The notes under the pieces were generated by a model, which was given only the letters and a program-made list of their open reading frames with translations, was not told where the DNA came from and ran no database searches. A stretch of DNA of 64,000 nucleotides from Tomocerus qinae (Eukaryota; Arthropoda; Collembola; Entomobryomorpha; Tomoceridae), in NCBI GenBank assembly GCA_020055645.1, contig CM034546.1:122533875-122597874 (forward strand). Reading direction: 5' to 3'. Of this stretch, positions 48,601 through 57,933 are shown piece after piece (position 1 is the first letter of the stretch; every line of letters begins with the position of its first letter). Made by a program: the position numbers and the translations under genes.

Positions 48601-51600
48601 GGCTTAACTTCAGCGCAAACTTCGAGTCGAGCAAATCAACGTGGGAGGTCCATTGTAATGCAACATATGATCCATTGTCTTTCGAATACAAAGAGATAAC
48701 TGTGGAAGCGGAACCATAATACCACTGCAAAGTATCCATACAAGCAGGTAGTTCCGTAGCTCCGGTGATTCCCGGTTCCTGTGAAGTCGCATCGCTACCA
48801 CCTTTCTGGCATTTGAGTTGAAAGAATGTTTGATGTCAGCTCACAAAATGAGGCGGCACTCTTTTGACAATATTATCACTCTTCACTTATTTCTCATTCT
48901 CATCAAAGACATTTTTAATAGGGAAAAAGTCTGAGAATTTCATTCGTTCCACATAAGTAGCCGTGCTAGACTATATCACACAAATATACACTATAATACA
49001 GTCTCTCAAAACTAAAGCTCTTCATAACCTTACAATATTAATGGGTAAACTTTTAGAGGGCTGTAAAAATAATTATTTAGGCAGTAAAAATAATTTTATT
49101 AGGCAGTTTTTTTAAGGCAGTAATTTTAATCAAGTGGGGCAGTAAAAAACAATTGCGATAGGCAGTAGAACCAATAATTAAGGCAGTAACAAAATAATGA
49201 TATTATTTATATAGTTAAATGAAGGATTATTTCAATTATAGGTCACTTCTAGGATTAATTCAATGTGAATTCAATGTCAGTATTTAAGGTAAAGTAATGA
49301 AAGTATCAGTGTAATCAAAATTTATGGTTTCACAAGTGCTTTAGATACGCCTGGAGGTCGTCTTCGCTTAATTGCAATCAATATCTGCTTAACAATGGGT
49401 GGAAGGAAATGTGAATACTGAATACCTAATACGTACCTTGTTTATTTTGGCAATGGCATTGATGTGTTTACATGTATAAATCTTTTGAAAAAAACGGACA
49501 TGTGCATAGTGAATTTTTATGATTGTCAGAGGTGTGAATATAACATGCCACATGGAAATTTCAGATGACAAAATCCTTCAAAAGTTTTCCACTTTTTACA
49601 GCCATTAGGACTCATGTAAGCGCTGATTACGTATGAAAACATTTTTTCTGTTAGTTATTTCGAACTAAAAGACAAGATATCTGTTGCTGTTTAGTTTATA
49701 TACAGCATTATGGACATGCTTTCGGTAATTGACAAGCTTAAGTAGCCTTTTACTAGACATAAGCACCTTAAAACAGGGTTATCTTCGTCACGAGTCATAC
49801 AGTCCAAAATTTTAAGTGAACATGTTCTATTAAAGCACATATAAAAAAAAATTTTTTGGTACTGCTTTTAGGATTGGTTCTACAGCCAATTGCATTTGTT
49901 TTTACTGCCTTTCTAATAAAAGTTTACTGCCGATTAAAAAACTGCCTAAAAAATTTCTTTTTACTGCCTAAATAATTATTTTTACAGCCCTGTAAATTGG
50001 TACCCAATATTAATTAGTATCCCTCCTTCAGAACGAATCTCTATCCTTAGTGATTCGCTTTGATATGGCTTTATTGTCAATCTACAAAAGAAATGACCGA
50101 TAGATAACCCGGTAGTGTCCATTTCTCTCAACGAAAATTGCTACACATGAATTTTGGATTTTAAAGGAAAGACCACAAGAAGAATAAATATTTCTGCTAG
50201 CATTATTTAAACATGGATCTTACTTGGCCCAATCTATTTGAAATGATCTATAAAATCTATAATCTCCATCTCTCATTGTATTAGCGGAGTCTATCCATTC
50301 ATAAATAATGATAGGACGCATCCGTCAATGATTATTCGTTCTTCCACAGTACAGTCAATCTCTCTCCACTCTTTCCATTCTTTCCAATGCCATAAAATAG
50401 GATCCTGTGTTAGGGTAAATTTGGTTATGCTTGTCTGTATATACTGCTGAATTCATTTGTTGTTTTTACAAAATAAATTAATGGTTATCATCACTTGAGT
50501 TGAAATTCATGAAAATGCATTTTAGGCAGGAATAAAAACTGAAATTTTTTCATTAAAAAAGACTCTTCGCCCCAATCATCTAAGTATTACAAATTACTCA
50601 AAATATTGATGCTCTACCACGTAATGCTAGTGTTTATCTAGTTTTAACTACATGTAATCAATCATTTTATGTAAATCGCTGTCGCTACCATACGGTATGT
50701 AATTCCAAAGTATGAGAGCAGAAGAATCATCAAAGCAAAATGTAGCAAATTATATGATATCAAAGATTATTTTCATAAGACTCATTTTATTATTTAGCCA
50801 TAGGCCACAACAAGCCATAGCATTTCATAATAATCCGCTTTATAATCTAAAATGTTGAAATTCGTTTGAGGTCAAATTTTTTCAAGCGTGGTAAAAGTTA
50901 TATAGAGGTAGGTTAATATACACGTGGGTTTTATATGTGTGGTATTACGTAGAAATCTTTTACATTTGGTTCATTATTAACTTGGTATTTGAGATTACTT
51001 CTGCTTTGCGGTTTAAGCTTTTTTTGTGATTGCTGGAAGTGGAAGATAGAAGCATTTGTTAAGTTAGAGATGTGTTTATGTAGTGTAGGTATAACCACAA
51101 GAGACATAAGTCAATGTCGTCTGCAATTAATTTCAATGTACCCCAATTCGTATGTATTCTTGTGTCTTATACAAACAGCCTTATATATTATTATATGACA
51201 ATGAATAATATTATTACCTATAAAATAGTATTTTCCCATCTGCTATCATTCCGATAATGATTCGACGACAAGATTAAGTATTTGGTACATAATTTTTATT
51301 GTTTCAGTACTTAAAACCTTCAAAGGTTTTTAGGTATAGATTAATTAAAGTATAGGAGCCTTAATTACCTTGCTCTAATAATATTGGTTTATTTAGTGAA
51401 AGGTCGTCTGCACCTGAAGCGTATCAACACAATTCGGTTATCTCCTCGTGTTGATAAGGAAAACCATTGCAAGCATCCACAGCAGATTTCGGAGGAGAGG
51501 AGTGGGGAAAGTGAGAGTCCAGAATCAAAATATAAACCTCAGCAGTCGATGGTCTTGCGAAGAAGTGATAACGCTGCCTCGAATATTTCTCGAGCGAAAG

Positions 51601-54600
51601 GCCGCACTCTCCGTCTGACAGTCATCATCGTGTGTGTGTTCGTATTCTGCTGGACTCCTTACGTCGTTATGACTTTGTGGTAAGTTGTAGTAAGGCCAAC
51701 GCATCATTAGTCTTCCATATAAATTGACAAAAAAATCAAAAGTCCCATAACTTGCCGTACATCTTCTTTTGTCAAATACATTCTTCCGTTCCACTCTGAT
51801 TCCTAGCCAATTGTGCAACTTTTTATGTTTCCTTCTGCTGCAGCAGGTACTTCAGTTTCCTTCACACACAATAGCTTTATAGCAACTAAGTGCTTTTGTC
51901 TGTGCTGTGAGCCAGCAACCGAGATTCAGAGCTCAAAAAACGTAGGTCGTAAGAATATGAATGAGTAGCATTTAATAGCTCGTTTTGAAATGCATCTTCA
52001 GACTTGTGCATATTTTGCATCAGATTCTCTGCTTTGCTAGTTTTCCATAAAAGAAACTTCAGATTTATATTCAAGATCCATACAATCACGCATTCTGTAA
52101 ATAATGGTAAACCTTTTACCTTGACTCCTTATTTTCTCCTTGACTCTTGCGGATACATCTACAAGATATATTAGAAGCAATAACTAACTAACCGCAAACT
52201 TTTTTTCTAGATCATTTCATTGTCTTCCTCTCACTAAACTTTTCAGATAAAGTTATTGTATGGAGTATTTACATTAGCGCACAAACAAGATCCGATAATA
52301 ATACCAAACAAACTGTACCTAAAGTACTCAGTGCAATGCACGGATCAGTGATACCTATCTCATAACTTTCTCATTTATTGACATTTTATTCTATTTCGAA
52401 TCCACTCTCCTACTTTTAGATACTATGCTTTACTAACTTAATAATCTAGTTTGAAACTTATTTTCGGAATGATCATCATCATTTATATAATCGTGTTGTT
52501 TGAGTTGCGCAATGAAATTCGGTATGACGGTATGTATTTACCATCGTGTGTTAAATTGCCGCTCTGATAACGCAGCTAAGCAGAACCCAAGTCTTAAACT
52601 TTACCTAAATGTGGCAAATCTCAACAAGTCCATATATTTCATAACAAAACAGTTCATGCATTCTGTATGCAAATATTTTATTTCCTGCTTTCAGTAGTGT
52701 GCTTAAGGTTTTTATTACTTCATGTGCGGCAAAATTTAAAATTTGGCCATTTACATTGAAATTTGCACCAGAATACTCACTAGCTTTATTATAACAGGAC
52801 CTAGGTCCTGTGACCTGCTAGTTATGAGTATGAGCAAATAAATATCGCAACGCAAATAAATAACTTTGCCTCCTAAATAGACCTTATACATAACTTTGAT
52901 CAATGGATCTATGGAATTTATAATAGAGATTAGTAGATTTAAATAATAAGCATAATAGGCTTTGAATGATAATTTCGATTGCCATTTGAATGCATTGATG
53001 TTCATTAACAATCTATTCTTTGAAATTTGTGAACGTTGTTACACGTTGTTACGAATCCGGATTTTAAATAATCTCCTGTGGAATGCGATGTTACATTTAC
53101 CTTTCCGAGCTTTTTGGCATTCACATAAATTAGCCTTCTCTGTTCCACAAAATACCTTATTTCAACCGTTTGTATTTCGCAACTGTGCTGCTGGAATGTA
53201 AGTTCAAAATGTGGGTATTTAGCAGTCTATTTATATACATGGGCATGTTGATAACAATACATAAGCCATTGCATTGCTTGCTTTAACATGCCACATACCT
53301 AATAGTACTTTGATACATTCTGTAATGACCACAAGCATCTCTTAATAAAATGGATTTTCAGTACACGTTTGAAAACATAATATATAGTGGAATCCAGCTG
53401 TGGCACTAAACATTTATATATGCTAATAGTAATTTTGATAGCAACTTGCACATGGTGCAATACATATGTTGCTTATTTTAGTTCTAGGAAATAACTTATT
53501 CCACTTATATCACCATTGAGAGATTTAATTTGAAGTTACTGAAGTATATTATAATTGCAATAGGAGGAGTATAGCTAATGAGAAGGGTATTAAATATACT
53601 TTGTGCAGCCCATAGAAATTTATTATAGTTAGCCTTGTTTGTTTGTATCAAAAGATGGGAATGCTAGATTACAGATAAATAATACGGTACCCTTTAAGTG
53701 TAGTGAATGACAAAAGATAATAGAATTGGGGAATTCGTAATGTAAAATATTTCAAAAGACCTTAAATTGTGGTATTTGAAAATTGTATCAGTAAAGACAC
53801 AAATAGGATAAAACAGATTTAAATCGTATGAAAACTACTTTGGTGAATTTGATTAAAGTGGTAATACCTTTTGAAGAAATAAAGTAGGATTCTGCCAGTT
53901 GCACTGAAAATAGTTGAATAATATGTTAAACCTGGGATGCTTCAAAGGAAATTTCCTAATTAAGTTCACTAAGTACCGAGTTGCGACCTACAAATTCGTC
54001 TCATCTTATCCTCTACCGGCTCTACCTAAAATACTCTTATCTAGCTGTTCATGAAAATAATACCATTATTTAAACTTATTTTAGGGTTGTTATAACTGTT
54101 TATATTGCCATGTGCAGTATTTATTACCCTATTCAGCTAACTTTTCCAGCTCATTTTCCCATCAATTTATCTTTTGTTCTTGGGTGGTGAAGCAGTGAGC
54201 TCTGAAGGAATCGTGACTGGAGCAGAATAGGCCACCCAATTAGCTTGGTGGGTGGTCTATTGATTCTCAATTACGATTTCCTCCCAGCTCACTGCTTCGC
54301 CAGCAAAGAACAAAAGACCAGTTAATAGGATTAAAAATGAACTGGAAGTTATCTGAATATGATTAATACATGTTATTATGGTTCCGCTGCCATATTAATC
54401 TCTTTGTATTCGAAAAACAATGGATCATATGTTGCAATACAAAGGCTTAACTTCAGCGCAAACTTCGAGTCGAGCAAATCAACGTGGGAGGTCCGTTGTA
54501 ATGCAACATATGATCCATTGTCTTTCGAATGCAGAGAGATTAATGTGGCAGCGGAACCATAATACATGAAAGGGATAAAAGTTATTTTAAAATCACTTTT

Positions 54601-57541
54601 CTCATTGCCCATTTGAATTTCTGTTAAAGCATATTTCTAAATATTACAGTGCTAATACTAATATTACATCAGAAGCTATCTTTCCTTATGGAATCCTATT
54701 TGTGAGAAGAATATATCTGCTAAATAAATAAATAAAGTGCTGCCTACAATCTTTATACTAAAAGCATCAAGAGCGAACGGAGAGTGGGAGGGTCTATAGA
54801 GTCTGGGCCCCACCCGAAATTCAAGAATGATTCTCGAAATCCAAAACATTCTCATACTTCACGCAATTATATATTATTTTTGGTAGTAAAATTAATGATA
54901 GAACACCCGAAAGCATTTTCTCCATCCCTTCAAAAGCTTAGCACTTTGTGTCGAAGACAAAAAAATTACATCATAGGCTCTTATTTCTTAAGTGAAATTA
55001 GCAGAGATATGAAAAAGGTAATCGTATTACAAGGAAAATCATCAATGTTACTTATTTTGCTAATTCAATGAGAACAATGCTTGCACAGTAGATACATAAG
55101 TTTGCTTTTCATTTAAATATAGTAGCTAAAATTATACAGGCTTTGTGACTTCTATAAGTATATAATTAACACTTCTAAATTACACTTGTGCAATTCTTCA
55201 GTCTTCAATTTCAGTCGTATGACACTCATAGAGTGAAAGTTGGTTGTTCGAAACGCTTGTCTATACTGGTTTGTCATTTATTCATCAAGTTGTAATGACC
55301 CAAATGCAAATAAGCACATTTACTAATTCTGGGAAACAAAAAGACGTTCTGCTACAAAATAATATTACAAAATCCTTATTAGGTACATTTATCAACTTTA
55401 GACTCCATTCGCATTGAGTGAATGTACAACTTAAGTTCTACAAAACCCTGACTTGAAGTGATTGTGGACAAGTTAGCGATTTTGTGTCTACGTGCTATAC
55501 CTACACAAAAAGTATTACATGAAAGTTTTTTTTTCTTTCTGATCTCATTTACTTCTTTGAGTATACCAGGAAGGATGCGTGTTCTCTTCTTTTACTAGGA
55601 ATCTGATCGACAGCTTTACTTTCCCCGTATTTCATTTCAACATCCCATTTTGCTAGTGATATTATATAACTAGTATTATCTTATTATAACAAACTGCTTT
55701 CCAAAAAGCTGTTCTTTCTGATGTTTCATAGAAAGTTGTCATAAAGTTAAAACGAAATCTTTTACTTTTAAAAACTTATAGCGAGATAGATAAAGTTCTT
55801 CTCACACGAATTTCTTAGTACTAAGTTCTTCAGTTTTATATATTATATAGTTATTAAAGTATTTTAATATCTGCAGTACAGACTTTATCTCTCTGTGATG
55901 TACAATAGCTCTGAAACCTGTGTACAAAATGTACCACTTTTTAGCCTTTTTTACCATGACGGTGGTAAAAATGGACGTAATGGTAAAAATGCCTTAGCAG
56001 AGATACACTAACAACGCACTAAAATAATCTTTCATGCTCTATTTTCTCTAATATATTTCTAATTATGATTTATATTTGAATTTTCACTGAAAGTAAAGAA
56101 AAAAAGTCACTTAAACGACATTTATTCGCTTGGTACAGCCAACTTTCATTTAATTAGAAAAAATGCTCATTTAATCGAAATTAATTATTCAATAATAATG
56201 ACGATTTTTCCCCAATTAGTTTACTCTTTCTTGGGTTAATTAACACACATTAAGTTGGGCAGTCAATTTGTGACAACAATCGTCACCGTCAGCTGCAAAG
56301 GTATTTTATGTATTAGCGGCGAATTTTATTCCAAATTCTGTACGAAATTTAAATAAAACTATTTTTTACCATTTCTTACCAATTATACCATTTACCGCCA
56401 ATATTCAGGTGGTGGTAAATAACATAAAAACCACTTACCACTGGTAAGTGGTAAATGGTATTTTAGACACTGTCTGAAAACCGTGTACTGTAAACTAGGT
56501 TTATGTGCGAGTTCTGAAATCGTGGTATTGGCTTTGTCCTCTATACCTTTTCATGGCTTGCTAAGTGCTTACTGCTTCCCTACTAATCTTTCAGTTCTAG
56601 TAACGCCCTATTATATGCTGTTATTTATATCTATGTATTCTCTGGCTACTATTGTAGAATGCTTTATTTGATAAAAGATTTTGAGGTAGGGCGAAAAGTT
56701 TTCCAATTAAGAATTAAGTGTCAGTCACCGGCAACCACATCTGATCCTAGCTCTACCTAGCACCCCACACAGCATAAATCGTAAACAGAATTTCTATCAA
56801 ACTCCCAATTAGTTACAATGATTGGCAACGTGTCTCTTTTCTCATTTGCTAATTCATTCTGTACTAAGAACTCAATTTTGACATCCCGACATGACATTCA
56901 ACTGATCTTGCACTCAAAGCATTGGAATCTTATACACACCCTTAAAACTGAATTGCAATTAGCTTTTTAGCTCAATATTGTAATGGGTGAAAAAAAGAAT
57001 AAATTAAATAATTTTTACTTAGCAGGAAAATTAGTTTGAAAGTTTCATCCTGAGATTGTTATGATGAAACTTGTTATTAATTCTCGAAGAAATGTTTTTG
57101 CGCAATGAAAAAAATTCTAAGCCATTTTCTACTAATATGAATGTTGTGCATTCTTATCTAATAATATTTTGAACAGGTACATGTTTGACTGGAAGGGAGC
57201 AAAGGAAGTTAATCATAACATCCAAGATGCTTTATTTGTTTTTGCTGTATCTAACAGTACTTTCAATGTATGTAAACTATTTTTTTTCAAAATATGATAT
57301 TATTTTACATGAAGTATACGTACACATACAGTAATTGATACTATGCAAAGTAATGTGTTATTTTTTTTATTTACAGCCAATCGTCTACTACGGCAGTTAC
57401 TCAAAAAATTGTTTTGGTCTCTCAAAACTGTGCTTCAAGAGAAAATCTGAGCCTGTTCTCCAAAGGAAGGATACAGTTCGATCGATGGCAGCTACTTCCC
57501 AGTCTGTCACATTAATAACCATATCGGGAACTATTGACTGA
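36141..57541 (+). CDS. Receptor B: GnRH/AKH/corazonin-type neuropeptide GPCR, complete
   Basis: Six exons, 36141-36637, 36938-37016, 46893-47160, 51397-51679, 57177-57267 and 57377-57541, join to 1383 nt (460 residues and TGA) with GT-AG sites throughout. The N-terminus has five N-glycosylation sequons (N14, N26, N33, N42, N53) and no clear signal peptide. TM1 includes GN at 75-76, TM2 LAVADL with D105, and TM3 starts near C132 and ends in DRF at 156-158 (a DRY variant). TM4 has W182. Extracellular loop 2 carries HPEF and QCVT with C210, the likely disulfide partner of C132. TM5 has P237, TM6 CWTPY at 366-370 and TM7 NPIVY at 406-410. ICL3 is about 100 residues, Ser/Arg-rich and long for the family. 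HP-x-x-x-QCVT with CWTPY and NPIVYGSY places it in the GnRH/AKH/ACP/corazonin superfamily, usually Gq- or Gs-coupled. I cannot settle the subtype. The ATG has A at -3 and G at +4. Confidence 0.9.
36638..36937 (+). other. Receptor B intron 1 (300 nt)
   Basis: Donor GTAATG and acceptor CACTTTCAG. It contains short repeated CAATATTTTCTT segments and nothing else of note. Confidence 0.7.
36938..37016 (+). CDS. Receptor B exon 2: ICL2 and TM4
   Basis: 79 nt, phase 2 to phase 0. It encodes a basic loop (HRVKVMLR) and TM4 with Trp and the closing SAPQ, then donor GTAATT. Confidence 0.88.
37043..37264. mobile_element. Near-perfect long hairpin in receptor B intron 2
   Basis: Arms of about 97 bp, from CAATGGTTGAGTTTCTTAT to CCCACCACTGCA and from TGCAGTGGTGGG to AACTCAACCATTG, pair with few mismatches around a loop of about 25-30 bases. 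It starts 26 bases after the exon 2 donor. It is probably a fold-back MITE; I see no clear target duplication. Confidence 0.8.
40562..40715. repeat. Imperfect inverted repeat
   Basis: GTACTTTCTCTTTCC near the left end pairs with GGAAAGAGAAAGTGC near the right end, and an inner CTTTCACCG pairs with CGGTGAAAG. It is probably an old hairpin MITE. The open frame at 40653-40856 overlaps it. Confidence 0.4.
41762..42101. repeat. Local tandem duplication, unit about 135 bp
   Basis: 41762-41893 and 41966-42101 share GGGATTTACAT, TTTGCATTTTTACTT-like and CAGTTATAGGATTAAAACTT stretches and end with AAAAGCATGGAAATCATATT. The spacing is about 205 bp. It lies in intron 2 of receptor B. Confidence 0.6.
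46893..47160 (+). CDS. Receptor B exon 3: ECL2, TM5, start of ICL3
   Basis: It enters in phase 0 with [12 protein letters not shown], then QCVT, TM5 with MYFAPL, and the basic CKIIRKSR entry to ICL3. It leaves in phase 1 at donor GTAAGA. Confidence 0.9.
48531..48716 (+). mobile_element. MITE family 3, copy 1
   Basis: 186 bp with ends TATTATCGTTCCGC and GCGGAACCA, flanked by a perfect 8-bp duplication, TAATACCA (48523-48530 and 48717-48724). Inner segments such as TTTGTATTCGAAAGACAATG also pair with the opposite arm. Near-identical to the copy at 54373 in the same orientation. Confidence 0.85.
49057..49991. mobile_element. 935-bp element with long terminal inverted repeats
   Basis: The ends AGGGCTGTAAAAATAATTAT and the continuing TTAGGCAGTAAAAA are perfect inverted copies for at least 34 bases. 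The complementarity continues imperfectly to about 130 bases through several GGCAGTAAAA-type sub-repeats on each side. The centre is non-coding (chance open frames only). No target duplication is clear. Probably a non-autonomous DNA transposon. Confidence 0.8.
51397..51679 (+). CDS. Receptor B exon 4: ICL3 and TM6
   Basis: Phase 1 to phase 2. It encodes a long hydrophilic Ser/Arg/Gln-rich loop, then [11 protein letters not shown]6 and CWTPY, ending in the split Trp codon at donor GTAAGT. Confidence 0.9.
52486..52821 (+). repeat. Dispersed repeat R, copy 1
   Basis: Closely similar to 60846-61415: shared stretches include GCCGCTCTGATAACGCAGCT, TTTAAAATTTGGCCATTTAC, and an end part with ACTAGCTTTATT-ATAACAGG. 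The two homologous parts are only 12 bases apart here but about 250 bases apart in the other copy. No inverted ends; class unknown. Confidence 0.7.
54134..54355. mobile_element. Long hairpin element, 222 bp
   Basis: The left arm runs from CAGCTAACTTTTCCAG through CTTTTGTTCTT and AAGCAGTGAGCT. The right arm is its imperfect complement (AGCTCACTGCTT, AAGAACAAAAG, CTGGAAGTTATCTG). The arms are about 95 bp. It ends 17 bases before the family 3 MITE copy. Confidence 0.7.
54373..54559 (+). mobile_element. MITE family 3, copy 2
   Basis: 187 bp, beginning TTATTATGGTTCCGCTGCCA and ending TGGCAGCGGAACCA, flanked by TAATACATG at 54364-54372 and 54560-54568. The interior is nearly identical to copy 1 at 48531. 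Both insertions duplicated a site starting TAATAC. Confidence 0.87.
55930..56465. repeat. TGGTAAA/TTTACCA-rich region, possible transposon
   Basis: Repeated short words in both orientations (GGTGGTAAAAATGG, CCATTTACCGCC, CCACTTACCACTGGTAAGTG) at both sides of about 540 bp suggest degenerate inverted ends. A compact palindrome, CCACTTACCA-CTGGTAAGTGG, lies near 56432-56452. Boundaries are uncertain. Confidence 0.35.
57177..57267 (+). CDS. Receptor B exon 5: ECL3 and TM7
   Basis: 91 nt, identical in length and phase to the receptor A exon. It completes the split Trp, encodes YMFDW and TM7, and ends with the Asn of NPIVY at donor GTATGT. Confidence 0.9.
57377..57541 (+). CDS. Receptor B exon 6: PIVY and cytoplasmic tail
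   Basis: Acceptor TTATTTACAG. It opens PIVYGSYSKN, has a Cys at CF (possible palmitoylation site near helix 8) and a Lys/Ser/Thr-rich tail, and stops at TGA 57539-57541. The next codons are soon closed, unlike receptor A. Confidence 0.9.
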   Translation, partial: PIVYYGSYSKNCFGLSKLCFKRKSEPVLQRKDTVRSMAATSQSVTLITISGTID

Positions 57542-57927
57542 TTGATAACTATGTACCATCCGGTATAATTCTACGCAATCACACAAAGTATTGCATGTCA
57601 CATGAAATTACATGAGGATCTATATTAGTAAAATCGTTTATTAGTGTTATCGTGTAATTTAAGTGGAAAATAGATTCCAAAGTCCAAAATGTAGTATTAT
57701 GATATTAAAATTAGTTAAACTAACAAATAATATATGAACTCTGTGGATGCTATTGAATATATATATATTTAAGTCAGTTAACTAATTTAGTCTTTGGGTT
57801 TGTATATGTCAACTGCACAGGTCTTTCGCCAATGCGTGCATATTTATCTTTTATGAGGTAATTCAGCATCGAAGGTTAAAGTAAGCAATTGAGAAGTGAC
57901 GAGACATGTCTGCATATTAACTCCACT

Positions 57928-57933
57928 AATAAA
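57928..57933 (+). terminator. Candidate polyadenylation signal of receptor B
   Basis: AATAAA about 390 bases after the stop codon, followed by TG-rich sequence. Other A-rich variants exist nearby, so this is tentative. Confidence 0.35.

Larger units (their letters stand above)
47161..51396 (+). other. Receptor B intron 3 (4.2 kb)
   Basis: Donor GTAAGA and acceptor TTTATTTAG. It carries one MITE (48531) and the 935-bp inverted-repeat element (49057). No other exon was found; the open frames at 47411, 47971, 48533, 49389 and 50989 are chance or transposon-derived. Confidence 0.7.
51680..57176 (+). other. Receptor B intron 4 (5.5 kb)
   Basis: Donor GTAAGT and acceptor TTTTGAACAG. It contains a dispersed repeat (52486), a hairpin (54134) next to the second family 3 MITE (54373), and a region at about 55930-56460 rich in TGGTAAA/TTTACCA words. 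No other exon found. Confidence 0.7.

Noticed and set aside
54376-54612. Open frames on both strands around 54359-54612 and 48533-48801 with similar translations
   Set aside because: The similarity comes from the palindromic family 3 MITE copies, not from related proteins.
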